Shown here piece by piece: positions 1-9,024 of a stretch of DNA of 64,000 bases (positions within the stretch are counted from its first letter, which is position 1; every line of letters begins with the position of its first letter). The notes below the pieces were generated by a model. The model was not told where the DNA came from. It was given only the letters and a program-made list of their open reading frames with translations, and did no database searches. Origin of the DNA: Gammaproteobacteria bacterium (GTDB taxonomy: Bacteria > Pseudomonadota > Gammaproteobacteria > Steroidobacterales > Woeseiaceae); assembly GCA_029884165.1 (NCBI GenBank), contig JAOUIH010000005.1, positions 1 to 64,000 on the forward strand, given 5' to 3'. The translations under genes and the position numbers were made by a program.

Positions 1-166
1 TACAGGAAACTGGGGCGGAGTGCGGTTGCGGACTTCGAACCCTGTTCGACCGACGCAGTCGCGAAGCCACTTGAATCTCACCCTCTCCGGCAACTGATCA
101 GGCAGCGGGTATACTCATCGGTGGCCAGCCAGGCACGTATGCGGCATCCTGTGTACCTCACTCATA

Positions 167-904
167 GTGCTATTTTCGGGATTTGAAGAGCGTAGCAACC
201 AAGTGATTCGCTCCGGCCGCGATTTCTGGATATTCCACGTGACCTTCTGGGTGGCCGCAGCGATCGCCCTGTTTCTGTATGGCCTGACTTATGGGCACGT
301 AGCGGTTGCAGTCGTCCGCAACCTGTACAACCCGCTGGTAGGATTCGGCTTCTCGTATCTCATCAAGACGGTCTACGACAGCCGATTTCCGTCCGGATTC
401 GGGCGAAGGCTTCTCTTGATATCCGGTTTATCGTTTCTAGGCGCCCTTGTTTCAGCGCTCGTGGTCAATCCGATTACTTTCGGCCTGCTTGGCTACGAAA
501 TTGGTGACCTGCCGTTGCGCAATCTCTTGCAGGACGGACTGTATTTCGTATTACTGTACCTCGTGTGGAGCCTGTTGTACCTGCAATTGATGGGCCGATC
601 GTTGGTCCCCGCACCCGCAGATACGAGCGCGACGGGGACAATTAACGTCACGAAAGGCAACCAAGTCTTCAAGCTCGATCTTGCGAATATTACCTGCATC
701 AAGGCCTGTGGCGACTACGTAGAGCTTTGTACCGATTCCGAGAAGTACCTGAAGCACGGGACGATCAGTTCCTACGAGAAGGCACTGGCGGGTACGCCTC
801 GCCCGGGGCACACTGTCAGCTTTCGTGGTTCGGGAAATTCATGCAGCACATACACGGCTATTATTCTTCCAACGACCTGTACAACAGGATCATCGATGGG
901 CTGA
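167..904 (+). CDS. Membrane protein with truncated LytTR DNA-binding domain
   Basis: The GTG-started ORF encodes four to five hydrophobic segments (about residues 20-150), then a linker and the first half of a LytTR domain. The core IKACGDYVEL followed by YLKHGTISSYEKAL matches the strands and helix that open LytTR domains. LytTR domains are about 100 residues with a later F-V-x-V-H-R-S-Y segment. Here the match stops after about 50 residues, near base 790, and the rest (PRPGHTVSFRG onward) is unrelated low-complexity sequence. The ORF then overlaps the next gene by 64 bases. Membrane-LytTR proteins normally act as transcription regulators. This copy lacks the DNA-contacting half and is probably a broken gene. 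Bases 1-166 upstream show no gene. Confidence 0.55.
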   Translation: MLFSGFEERSNQVIRSGRDFWIFHVTFWVAAAIALFLYGLTYGHVAVAVVRNLYNPLVGFGFSYLIKTVYDSRFPSGFGRRLLLISGLSFLGALVSALVVNPITFGLLGYEIGDLPLRNLLQDGLYFVLLYLVWSLLYLQLMGRSLVPAPADTSATGTINVTKGNQVFKLDLANITCIKACGDYVELCTDSEKYLKHGTISSYEKALAGTPRPGHTVSFRGSGNSCSTYTAIILPTTCTTGSSMG

Positions 905-1665
905 GAATGTTGGGCAAGGATCTGTCGCAGGTTACGCCGGACGATCTTCAGCCCGTGGACGAGTTTCATATACGCGGTGATGTGGCCACGAGGGAACTGA
1001 TCGAGCTCTCCGGATTTACACCGGAAATGCATATCCTCGACGTCGGTTGCGGCATCGGTGGGTCGACGCGCCGCCTCTCGGCGCAGGCGGGCTGCCGCGT
1101 AACGGGCATCGATTTGAGTGAAGACTACATCGACACGGCGATACGCTTGACCGACTTGCTCAATATGCAGGATAGCGTCGATTTTCATGCGGCGAGCGCG
1201 CTCGAATTGCCATTCGACGACGATGCGTTCGGCGGAGTCTGGTCCCTGCAGATGAACATGAACGTCGAAGACAAGCTCGGTTGGTTACTGGAGACCTGTC
1301 GCGTGCTCAAACCCGGCGGGCGGGCCGTCCTGTACGAGGTATGCGGCAGCCGGAACGAGCCGCTCTATTTTCCCGTCCCGTGGGCGCAGGATGACTCGAT
1401 GAGCTACCTCGTGCCGCCGGCTGCATTCCGCGAGGTCATCGAGTCCGCCGGATTCGACGTCGAAGTCTGGAACGACAAGACGGACCTCGCCCGCCGTGCG
1501 TTCGCGGACGTGCAGGAGCCGACAGGGGACCCAGATCTCCCCGTCCTGGGCGTCTACATGCTGGTTGGCAATGACATCAAGACCAAGGCCTACAACCTGC
1601 GCCGGAACCTGGAGGAGGACCGCGTCAGCCTCATCGAGACCGTCGTCATCAAGCGCGGGACCTGA
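841..1665 (+). CDS. Class I SAM-dependent methyltransferase (UbiE/sterol-methyltransferase-like)
   Basis: A Rossmann-fold methyltransferase. Motif I is ILDVGCGIGGSTRRL, followed by the acidic ribose-binding loop GIDLSEDYI, the post-II region FDDDAFGGVWSLQMNMNV and the motif III-like LKPGGRAVLYEV. The frame is open from 727, but the family fold begins around the ATG at 841 (MQHIHGYYSSNDLYNRI), so that start is preferred; it leaves 274 residues. The closest families methylate small molecules such as glycine/sarcosine, quinones or sterols. The substrate cannot be read from the sequence. It follows the broken LytTR gene directly, and the junction between the two may be a deletion scar. Confidence 0.8.
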   Translation: MQHIHGYYSSNDLYNRIIDGLRMLGKDLSQVTPDDLQPVDEFHIRGDVATRELIELSGFTPEMHILDVGCGIGGSTRRLSAQAGCRVTGIDLSEDYIDTAIRLTDLLNMQDSVDFHAASALELPFDDDAFGGVWSLQMNMNVEDKLGWLLETCRVLKPGGRAVLYEVCGSRNEPLYFPVPWAQDDSMSYLVPPAAFREVIESAGFDVEVWNDKTDLARRAFADVQEPTGDPDLPVLGVYMLVGNDIKTKAYNLRRNLEEDRVSLIETVVIKRGT

Positions 1666-1693
1666 GGGGCGAGGGCCCTGGCGGGCGCTCGAA

Positions 1694-3403
1694 TCAGTCC
1701 GTCACGCAGGTAAAATTGCCTGCCCTGTCCGGATCGCCCTCGCCATCGTAGCGGGGCCACGCGGGATACCGGCACACCGGCCGCGTCCGGCCCGCGGTGG
1801 CGTCGTTCGCATCAATCGCGAGCAACTCCCCGGGCGCGATACCGCGCTCCACCCAGGCCTCGAGCGCATCCAGCGTCGAAATGCGGGCGTTGAAGGGGCC
1901 AGTCGTGTGGCCCATGCCGGGAATCGTGTAAAAGCGCACGAACTCGTGGAGTGCGTCGGCCCGGTAACGCCGCTGCAGGCGCTCGAAGTACTGGATTGAG
2001 CTGTAGACCGGAATGAAGTCGTCGACGGCGCCGTGGAAAAAGATCAGCTTGCCGCCGCTGGCCTGGAAGCGGTCGAGGTCGACGCTGTTGGCGCTGATCA
2101 GCGTCACCAGGTCGGCGATCCGTCCCGCGTAATGCGTCGGGTCGAAATCGGCCAGCGTATCGAGCGCCAGGTTGCGGGCGATGCCGTAGCGGGGCGTAGC
2201 GTCGCCGGGCAGGAACTGAAGCGCCTGCTGCGGGCCATCGCCGCCCAGGTTCGGGAACCCGCCGTCGAAGAACGTCGAGCCCTCGAAGGGCGTCCACCTG
2301 GGAAACACACTGTTGCCTTCGTCGTCGGCGAATACGCTGAATCCCAGGTCGTAGCGCGCGTCCATGACCAACAGGGACTCGATTTGCCGGTCCGAAAGGC
2401 AGCCGGTGCCCGTGTCGGAGCCGCCGTCACAGCGCAACGGGTTAGCGGCATCCTGGCGCCGGAATGCCGCGGTCGCCTCGTAGCAGGAGCTTACGTTGCC
2501 GATGATTCCGTCTCCGATGCCATCGAGCGAGTCACAGGCCTCGTACACGGCGCTGACAAAAGTCCTGGCTTTCGCCGGGCTGATCCAGCCGGCGCCCTGA
2601 CCGGCATGCAGGGCCCTGGCGTAGCGGTTGGCCGACAGGTGCAGCATGACGAGATTGTGGGCCGGGTAACCGGCTACCGCGCCGTCGTAGTCGTCCGGAT
2701 AGCGCTGCACCGCGTCGAAAGCTTCGTGGCCCCCCTGCGAGCCTCCGACGAAATAACGAAAGCGTGGCGCCGCAGCGTAACGCACCTCGATGAGCCGCAG
2801 GGCGACGTCGTGCGTCTTCTTGATCTGTTCGTGGCCATAGTTCCGCAGCGCCTCGTCGTTCAGCATGAATCGGCCATCGAACGGAGTCGCCGACTGGTGA
2901 CCCGCGTCGCTGCCCAGGGTTACGTAGCCGCGCGCCAGCGGTGTTCTTTCCGACGCCGGCTGCTTCACGTAATGCGTGAGCCCGCTGACCAGCCGTCCGT
3001 TGAAACCGCCGCCGCCGAAATGCAGGGTCTTGCCGTTCCAGGCCGTCGGCAAGTTGACTTCGAAATTGATGTCCGGCGCCGTGTAGGACACGGGGCGGAT
3101 GGCGCCGAGTATCCTGCAGAACTCACCGTTTTCGTTACCGGCCGCAGCGGCGGACACGAGTTCTGCAGCCGTAATCATTGCGCCGCCGGTGGGCAGGCCG
3201 ATGACCTCTGCCGGAATCGAGTGGCCGGCCAGCGAGGTGCAGGCTTCGGCCGGTGAGCGGCCCGATACATCGGCCAAGCCGGGACCGGCCGCCGCGGCCT
3301 GCGGACCGAGGCCGGAGAGGCTTGCCAGCAGGAGCACCGCCCCGGCCGAGCGATGCCGATCGGTCGACTTGGGTTTGCGGATTGTTCCGGTATTCCTGTC
3401 CAT
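1694..3403 (-). CDS. Secreted tannase/feruloyl esterase family hydrolase
   Basis: A 569-residue serine esterase of the tannase/feruloyl esterase family, which cleaves ester bonds in plant phenolics or aromatic polyesters. The ATG at 3403 is chosen because an AGGAGC ribosome site precedes it and it opens an N-terminal signal sequence (GAVLLLASLSGLGPQAAAA). The open frame continues upstream to 3592, but without protein-like sequence. The nucleophile elbow is VGGSQGGHEAF (Ser at about 222). The calcium-loop-like CDSLDGIGDGIIGN and the C-terminal catalytic His in PGMGHTTG are all present, as are the paired cysteines typical of the family. Export to the periplasm or outside is inferred from the signal. 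The exact substrate is unknown. Confidence 0.85.
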   Translation of the reverse strand: MDRNTGTIRKPKSTDRHRSAGAVLLLASLSGLGPQAAAAGPGLADVSGRSPAEACTSLAGHSIPAEVIGLPTGGAMITAAELVSAAAAGNENGEFCRILGAIRPVSYTAPDINFEVNLPTAWNGKTLHFGGGGFNGRLVSGLTHYVKQPASERTPLARGYVTLGSDAGHQSATPFDGRFMLNDEALRNYGHEQIKKTHDVALRLIEVRYAAAPRFRYFVGGSQGGHEAFDAVQRYPDDYDGAVAGYPAHNLVMLHLSANRYARALHAGQGAGWISPAKARTFVSAVYEACDSLDGIGDGIIGNVSSCYEATAAFRRQDAANPLRCDGGSDTGTGCLSDRQIESLLVMDARYDLGFSVFADDEGNSVFPRWTPFEGSTFFDGGFPNLGGDGPQQALQFLPGDATPRYGIARNLALDTLADFDPTHYAGRIADLVTLISANSVDLDRFQASGGKLIFFHGAVDDFIPVYSSIQYFERLQRRYRADALHEFVRFYTIPGMGHTTGPFNARISTLDALEAWVERGIAPGELLAIDANDATAGRTRPVCRYPAWPRYDGEGDPDRAGNFTCVTD

Positions 3404-3591
3404 GCCAGGGGCTCCTGGAAGATCACGCTCCGCCGGTTGCCCGATGATTTGGATCGTGCGATTCCCGTGTGGCTCGACAGCTTGAGCGGTCGCCTGCAGC
3501 CGAGTAGTGGTAGTTTTCCGCATTGACAAGCACCGGTACGACGCTATTGTCCGGCTTGCGACGGCCAATGCAACACGGGACGATCTCGCCA

Positions 3592-4128
3592 ATGCGCGTA
3601 CTTCTGCTGTACTCGACGATAGACGGACATACTCGTGATATCTGCGCGCGGCTGAAGGAAATGATCGACTCCGCCGGGCATCGCGGAGTCCTGGCCGAGC
3701 TGAGTGACAAATCGGAAATCAACGTCGGCGAATTCGACGGTGTAATACTCGGCGCCAGCATCCGCTACGGCAGGCACCGCCCGGCGGTGGCACGCTTCAT
3801 CGACAGGCATACCGGTTTCCTGGAGTCGAGGCCTTGCGCGTTCTTTTCAGTCAACGCGGTCGCGCGCAAGCCGGAAAAACAGTCACGGGAAACCAACCCC
3901 TATGTCCGCAAATTTCTTCGATCCATTTCCTGGCGGCCGGGACACATAGGCATTTTCGGCGGGCTGATCGACTATCCGCGCTATGGTTTCATCGACCGGA
4001 ACATGATCCGGCTGATCATGTGGATCACCAAGGGACCGACGGATCCTGCCGGCACCTACGATTTCACTAATTGGGACGACGTGGAAACCTTCGGTGAGAA
4101 ATATCTGCAGATGCTGCAGTCCGCGTAG
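3592..4128 (+). CDS. hemG: Protoporphyrinogen oxidase HemG (flavodoxin-like, quinone-dependent)
   Basis: A flavodoxin-fold protein of 178 residues, the usual length for HemG. MRVLLLYSTIDGHT is the FMN phosphate loop. ILGASIRYGRH and the long-chain insert region GLIDYPRYGFIDRNMIRLIMWITKG are characteristic of HemG rather than of electron-transfer flavodoxins. HemG oxidises protoporphyrinogen IX to protoporphyrin IX in heme synthesis, passing electrons to menaquinone or ubiquinone at the inner membrane. The start at 3592 places the FMN loop at the N-terminus; an upstream ATG at 3568 is possible. It is divergent from the esterase and ends 9 bases from the convergent aminotransferase. Confidence 0.85.
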   Translation: MRVLLLYSTIDGHTRDICARLKEMIDSAGHRGVLAELSDKSEINVGEFDGVILGASIRYGRHRPAVARFIDRHTGFLESRPCAFFSVNAVARKPEKQSRETNPYVRKFLRSISWRPGHIGIFGGLIDYPRYGFIDRNMIRLIMWITKGPTDPAGTYDFTNWDDVETFGEKYLQMLQSA

Positions 4129-4137
4129 CGGACCGCG

Positions 4138-5574
4138 TTACGCCGAACGGAGGTACCCCTCCTCCCGGAGATCGTCGATCGTCAGCAGGATGGCCTGGCG
4201 GAGCTTGCTGACGATGTAATCGACGTCGTCCTTCGTCATCGTCAGCGACGGCGACAGCACATTGAGATCGACGACCGGGCGGACGATGAGCCCCAACGCC
4301 TCGGCGTGGTTGGAAATGCGCTTGCCGATCATGACCTCGGGCGGGAAGAACTCGCGCGTCTTTTTGTTCATCACATTGACGACGCACATCATGAACAGCC
4401 GCCCCCGGATGTCACCTACGATGGGCAGGTCGAGCAACGTTCGCAGTTGCTGCTCGAAATACGTGCCCACGTTACGTACGTTCTCGAACAGGTTCTCCCG
4501 CTCGAGAATCTCGATATTCTTGAGCGCCGCAGCACAACAAACGGGATGCGCGGAGTAGGTGAAGCCGGCCGTGAACCAACGATCGGCGTCGTCGCCGAGT
4601 GCGTCGTAAATCCGGTCGGATACGATCATGGCGCCGAGGGGCAGGTAACCTGACGTCAGTCCCTTGGCGCAGCAGATGATGTCCGGCTCTACGCCGAACA
4701 TGTCCTTCGACACGAACCAATGGCCAAGCCGGCCGAACCCGGTGACGACCTCGTCGGCGACGTAGAGGATGTCGTATTTCCGGCAAAGCTCCCAGGTTCG
4801 CCTGTTGTAGTCCTCAGGCGGCACGATGACGCCGCCGGACCCGAGTATGGGCTCGGCCCAGAAGGCCGCCACGTTTTCGGGCCCGAGTTCGAGAATCTTC
4901 TGCTCCATCTCGTCGACCAGGTAATCACAGAACGCGGCCGCGTCCATGCCGTCCGGCGCCCGGTAGAAGTTGGGGCTGGTCAGGTGATGGATGCCCTCGG
5001 TGATGTAGCGGAAGTCGGGCATGCGGTCCCCGGCTTTGCCGGACAGCGAGGCGGTCAGATAGGTCGTACCGTGGTACGCGTCGCGGCGGCACAGGACATG
5101 CGTTTTCTGCTTCTGGCCGCGCGCGCTCTGGTACATCTGGATCAGGCGGTAAGCGGAATCGTTCGCCGTCGACCCGCCGCAGGTGAAAAACACGTGGTTC
5201 AGGTCGCCCGGAGCCAGTTCGGCCAGCTTCGCCGCAAGCCGAGCGGCCGGCTCGTTCGACATGTCGGTGAACGGGTTGGCGTAGGCGAGACGCGTTACCT
5301 GCTCGGCGATTGCGTCGGCCATTTCCTGGCGGCCGAGGCCGATATTGGTGCACCACATGCCACCGACGGCGTCGAAGTACTTCTTGCCGTCGGAGTCCCG
5401 CAGCCAGGCACCTTCACCCCCGCTGATGATCAGGGAGCCGTGCTCGTTGTACGTCACGAAATTCTGATAGGGATGCAGATGGTGACGGCGGTCCTGCGAC
5501 CAGAGGTCCGTCTCGATCGTCTGGCGGGCGCCGCCTTTGGCTGGTGCACTCATATTCTTACCATAAACAAACAT
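4138..5574 (-). CDS. Class III PLP aminotransferase (putrescine/omega-amino acid:pyruvate type)
   Basis: A full-length 478-residue fold-type I class III aminotransferase. CGGSTANDSAYRL corresponds to the PLP phosphate-binding region, VADEVVTGFGRLG holds the cofactor-contacting Asp, and CCAKGLTSGYLPLGA contains the Schiff-base Lys. The N-terminal block HLHPYQNF with YFDAVGGMWC resembles SpuC/putrescine-pyruvate transaminases and other omega-transaminases. It probably moves an amino group from a polyamine or omega-amino acid to pyruvate. A second ATG 21 bases inside (5553) could be the real start. A glutathionylspermidine enzyme 5 kb away also uses polyamines, but no operon links the two. Confidence 0.85.
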   Translation of the reverse strand: MFVYGKNMSAPAKGGARQTIETDLWSQDRRHHLHPYQNFVTYNEHGSLIISGGEGAWLRDSDGKKYFDAVGGMWCTNIGLGRQEMADAIAEQVTRLAYANPFTDMSNEPAARLAAKLAELAPGDLNHVFFTCGGSTANDSAYRLIQMYQSARGQKQKTHVLCRRDAYHGTTYLTASLSGKAGDRMPDFRYITEGIHHLTSPNFYRAPDGMDAAAFCDYLVDEMEQKILELGPENVAAFWAEPILGSGGVIVPPEDYNRRTWELCRKYDILYVADEVVTGFGRLGHWFVSKDMFGVEPDIICCAKGLTSGYLPLGAMIVSDRIYDALGDDADRWFTAGFTYSAHPVCCAAALKNIEILERENLFENVRNVGTYFEQQLRTLLDLPIVGDIRGRLFMMCVVNVMNKKTREFFPPEVMIGKRISNHAEALGLIVRPVVDLNVLSPSLTMTKDDVDYIVSKLRQAILLTIDDLREEGYLRSA

Positions 5575-5792
5575 TTACCAACGGGTGAGATTGTATCCCA
5601 GGGCCCCGATCGGATGGCATGGCGGCGCACATGCTGAAACGACCGGTCCCGCCTGCGGCCTCCCCGGTCCTGCGAAAGGCCGGGGCAGGCTGTCGCGAAC
5701 TGCTGCCCGGGTCGTCACCGGCTCGCGTATCCGGATCACGACCCTATAATGCCGGCAGACCGGGCCTGTACCCGGCGGCAAGGGGGGGCGTG

Positions 5793-7835
5793 ATGGGACG
5801 AGCGGCACTATGGGTACTGGCGTGCGCCTGTACCGCCTGCGGGGACAATTCAGCTGACCAGGCGACCAACCGGGGGCCCGGCCTGCCGGCATCGGCGGTA
5901 GCAGCGCCGACCGGCAGCTGGCCGACGAACGGCGGCGACTGGTACAACCGCCGTTACTCGCCGCTCGAGCAAATCGACCGGAACAACGTTGCGAACCTGA
6001 AAGGTGTGTGGCGTGCGCGCTTGGACGGCTCCGGCCTGGGCACGAAATACTCCGGCGAGGCGCAGCCTATTGTCCTGGACGGCGTCATCTACATCGTCAC
6101 CGGCGCCGACGACGTGTTTGCGCTCAGCGTCGATACCGGCGAGAAGCTGTGGACGTACACGGCCGGCCTCGACGACGCGATCGACACCGTGTGCTGCGGA
6201 TGGACCAGCCGAGGCGTCGCCGTCGGCGACGGCAGGGTCTACGTCGGCCAGCTGGACAGCAAGCTCGTGGCGCTGGACCAGGCGACGGGGGACATCGCCT
6301 GGTCGGTCCAGGCAGAGCGCTGGGAGGAGGGCTACACCATAACCAGTGCGCCATTATTCTACGACGGTCTCGTCATCACCGGTTTCGCGGGTGCCGAATA
6401 CGGCATCCGGGGCCGCGTCAAGGCCTACAACGCGGCGGACGGGTCTCTGGCGTGGACGTTTTACACGATTCCGGGTCCGGGCGAAGTCGGGCACGACAGT
6501 TGGCCAGGGGACAACGATCTCTGGATGCACGGCGGCGCATCGGTCTGGCAGACGCCGGCCGTCGACCCGGAACTCGGCCTGGTCTATTTCTCGACCGGCA
6601 ACCCCGGCCCCGACTACAACGGCGCGGTACGCGCCGGTGACAACCTGTTTTCGGCGTCCATCGTCGCTGTCGATGCGAAGACCGGCGAGTACCGCTGGCA
6701 TTTCCAGCAAGTTCACCACGACATCTGGGACTTCGATGCGCCGAGCCCCGTGGTGCTGTTCGACATCGAAATCGACGGCGTGCTGCAGAAGGGGCTCGCC
6801 GAAGCGAGCAAGACCGGCTGGGTGTACGTTCTCGATCGCCGCAACGGCCAGCCGCTCATCGGCATCGAGGAGCGGCCGGTGCCGCAGGAGCCGCGCCAGG
6901 CGACGTCGCCGACGCAGCCGTATCCGGTCGGTGACGCCTTCGCGCCGCAGTCGCTCGAGATTGCGCCGGAGGGATACCGGCTGATCAACGGCGGACAGAT
7001 TTTCACGCCGTACTGGACGGACGAGATTGTCATCGCCAAGCCGGGCATCGGCGGCGGCGTCAACTGGCCGCCGAGTTCCTACGATCCGGCGAGCGGGTAC
7101 CTGTACGTGTGCTCGCAGGACACGATCGGCGCCTATCGAGCGGAGGAAATAGGCGACGAGCCCCCGCCGGAGGGCGAACTGTACGCGGCCGGGATGTTCG
7201 GCGGCACGCACATGCCCGATCACGGCATCTTCGCGGCCATGGACATGCATACGAACAGGATCGTGTGGCGCCAGCACTGGCCGGATCCCTGCTACAGCGG
7301 TTCGGTCGTGACCGCCGGCGGCCTGGTGTTCGTCGGCCGCAGTGACGGTCGCCTGACTGCGCTCGACTCGTCCAACGGCAACCGGCTCTGGACGTTCCAG
7401 ACCGGTGCCGGCATGAACGCCCCTGCCAGCGTGTTCGAGCATGAGGGCCGGCAGTACGTCGTCGCCTATTCGGCCGGGAATCTCTTTGCCGGCTCGCCCA
7501 AGGGCGACAGCGTCTGGCTGTTCGCGCTCCACGGTCTGCTGGACGAGGTACCGCCGGCGTCGACGATCATGACCTACGCGCCGGTCGAGGGCGGGCCGGA
7601 CCTCGCCGCGGGCAAGCTGGTATACGATTCGGCCTGCACGTTCTGCCATGGCGAGGCCGGGCAGGGCGGGCATGGCGGCGGGCCTGCGCTATCGGGAATG
7701 GATTCGCCCGCCCGGATCATGCAGGTGATCAGCGAGGGCCGCGGTGACATGCCGTCCTTCGGCGGCGCGCTCACGGCCGAACAGGCCCGCGATGTCAGTG
7801 CCTATGTCGCGGGGGAGCTGCTGGCGCCGCCTTAG
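5793..7835 (+). CDS. PQQ-dependent quinohemoprotein dehydrogenase, lipoprotein-like, with C-terminal cytochrome c
   Basis: A periplasmic alcohol/polyol-type dehydrogenase. The beta-propeller carries tryptophan-docking repeats (for example LVALDQATGDIAW and LTALDSSNGNRLWTF). It has the vicinal disulfide Cys134-Cys135 (DTVCCGWTSRG) that covers PQQ, and the catalytic-Asp motif QVHHDIWDFDAP. The last roughly 90 residues form a class I cytochrome c domain with CTFCH and a Met ligand in GRGDMPSFGG, so electrons pass from substrate through PQQ to heme. The start at 5793 has a purine-rich ribosome site and begins a short leader with a lipobox-like VLAC, suggesting membrane anchoring. The open frame back to 5619 has no protein-like character. 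Substrate unknown. Confidence 0.9.
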   Translation: MGRAALWVLACACTACGDNSADQATNRGPGLPASAVAAPTGSWPTNGGDWYNRRYSPLEQIDRNNVANLKGVWRARLDGSGLGTKYSGEAQPIVLDGVIYIVTGADDVFALSVDTGEKLWTYTAGLDDAIDTVCCGWTSRGVAVGDGRVYVGQLDSKLVALDQATGDIAWSVQAERWEEGYTITSAPLFYDGLVITGFAGAEYGIRGRVKAYNAADGSLAWTFYTIPGPGEVGHDSWPGDNDLWMHGGASVWQTPAVDPELGLVYFSTGNPGPDYNGAVRAGDNLFSASIVAVDAKTGEYRWHFQQVHHDIWDFDAPSPVVLFDIEIDGVLQKGLAEASKTGWVYVLDRRNGQPLIGIEERPVPQEPRQATSPTQPYPVGDAFAPQSLEIAPEGYRLINGGQIFTPYWTDEIVIAKPGIGGGVNWPPSSYDPASGYLYVCSQDTIGAYRAEEIGDEPPPEGELYAAGMFGGTHMPDHGIFAAMDMHTNRIVWRQHWPDPCYSGSVVTAGGLVFVGRSDGRLTALDSSNGNRLWTFQTGAGMNAPASVFEHEGRQYVVAYSAGNLFAGSPKGDSVWLFALHGLLDEVPPASTIMTYAPVEGGPDLAAGKLVYDSACTFCHGEAGQGGHGGGPALSGMDSPARIMQVISEGRGDMPSFGGALTAEQARDVSAYVAGELLAPP

Positions 7836-7870
7836 GCGCATCGCCACGGCGTGCAGGCCGGGCCTGGCTG

Positions 7871-9004
7871 TCAGGTGTCGACACCGCCCCAGATCGCTTC
7901 CGCCGTCCGGACGACGAGTTCGAGCTTCTTTTTCTGCTGGTCGGGCGTCAGCGAGTTGCCCTCCTCGGTGGAGGCGAAGCCGCACTGCGGTGCGATGCCG
8001 AGCTGGTCCAGATCCGCGTAGCGAGAGGCTTCGTCGAAACGCTTGCGGAGATCGTCGAGTGACTCGAGTTCGGGCGTCTTGGTCGTGATGAAGCCCGGCA
8101 TGACGCGCTGCTTGCCTTTCGGAAGCAGCCGCAGCGGTTCGAGACCTCCCGCGCGTTCCGTGTCGTATTCCATGAAGTACACGTCGACACCGGTCTGGTT
8201 GAATACGGCGTCGGCCGCCGGGTCGTAGGCGCCATCGGCCGCCCAGGTCGACTTGTAGTTGCCACGGCAAAGGTGCATCGCGATCACCAGGTCGTCGGGC
8301 CGCCCGTCGATGGCGTCGTGCATCATTTTCGCGTACTGCGTAATGAGCCAGTCCGGATCCACTCCCTGCGCTTTCTTCTCCTCACGATGTTTCGGGTCGC
8401 ACAGGTAGGCGAAGAAGATGTCGTCGAGCTGCAGGTAGCGGCAGCCGGCGTCGTAGAACGCCCGTACCGCTTTCCTGTATGCCCTCGCGATGTCGGCGAA
8501 CAGCACCTCCAGGTCGGCGTATTCGGGCGGATGTATGTCTGCCGGCGCCGTGCGGAAATGGCAGGCGCTCGGTCCGGGTATCGAAATCTTGGGCTGGACC
8601 CTCGCAATCGACGCGAGGTAGCGAAAATGCCCGAGCATCGGGTGATCGTCGGGAAAGTCGATCCTGCTCTTGATCGTCGGGAATATCGGGCGAAGCTTGA
8701 GCCCGTGGAACTGGACTCCGACATTACGTTCCTCGAGTTCCAGCCCGGTCAGCGCGCCCATGAAGTCGAAATGCCAGAACGACCGTCGGAACTCGCCGTC
8801 GGTAACCGTCTTCAGTCCGACGCTCTCCTGCATCCTGACCGCCTCGCGGATCGCCTCGTCTTCGATGACCTGAAGCTCGTCGCAGGTGCTGAACCCATCG
8901 GGCCCGAGCTTGTCGGCATGAAGACGGATGCGCGCCTTGTGAACCTTGTTCGGTCGCAGCAGGCTGCCGACATGGTCGGCGCGGAAGGGTGCGGTGGCGG
9001 CCAT
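7871..9004 (-). CDS. Cobalamin-independent methionine synthase-like protein (MetE C-terminal domain family)
   Basis: A 377-residue single-domain TIM-barrel of the MetE/UroD-like superfamily, the length of YxjG/YxjH-type proteins and half that of full MetE. It opens with FRADHVGSLLRP, a family signature. The zinc-ligand-like segments MHLCRGN and APQCGFAST correspond to the His/Cys sites that activate the thiol substrate in MetE. Family members transfer methyl groups to thiols, but many stand-alone members have no assigned acceptor. It lies 20 bases from the MATE gene upstream on the same strand and may be co-transcribed with it. Confidence 0.85.
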   Translation of the reverse strand: MAATAPFRADHVGSLLRPNKVHKARIRLHADKLGPDGFSTCDELQVIEDEAIREAVRMQESVGLKTVTDGEFRRSFWHFDFMGALTGLELEERNVGVQFHGLKLRPIFPTIKSRIDFPDDHPMLGHFRYLASIARVQPKISIPGPSACHFRTAPADIHPPEYADLEVLFADIARAYRKAVRAFYDAGCRYLQLDDIFFAYLCDPKHREEKKAQGVDPDWLITQYAKMMHDAIDGRPDDLVIAMHLCRGNYKSTWAADGAYDPAADAVFNQTGVDVYFMEYDTERAGGLEPLRLLPKGKQRVMPGFITTKTPELESLDDLRKRFDEASRYADLDQLGIAPQCGFASTEEGNSLTPDQQKKKLELVVRTAEAIWGGVDT

Positions 9005-9024
9005 GCTAAACCTCGCATTGTTGG

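Noticed and set aside
2033-3256. A 407-codon plus-strand ORF opposite the tannase-family esterase
   Set aside because: No protein motifs, and fully inside a recognised minus-strand gene.
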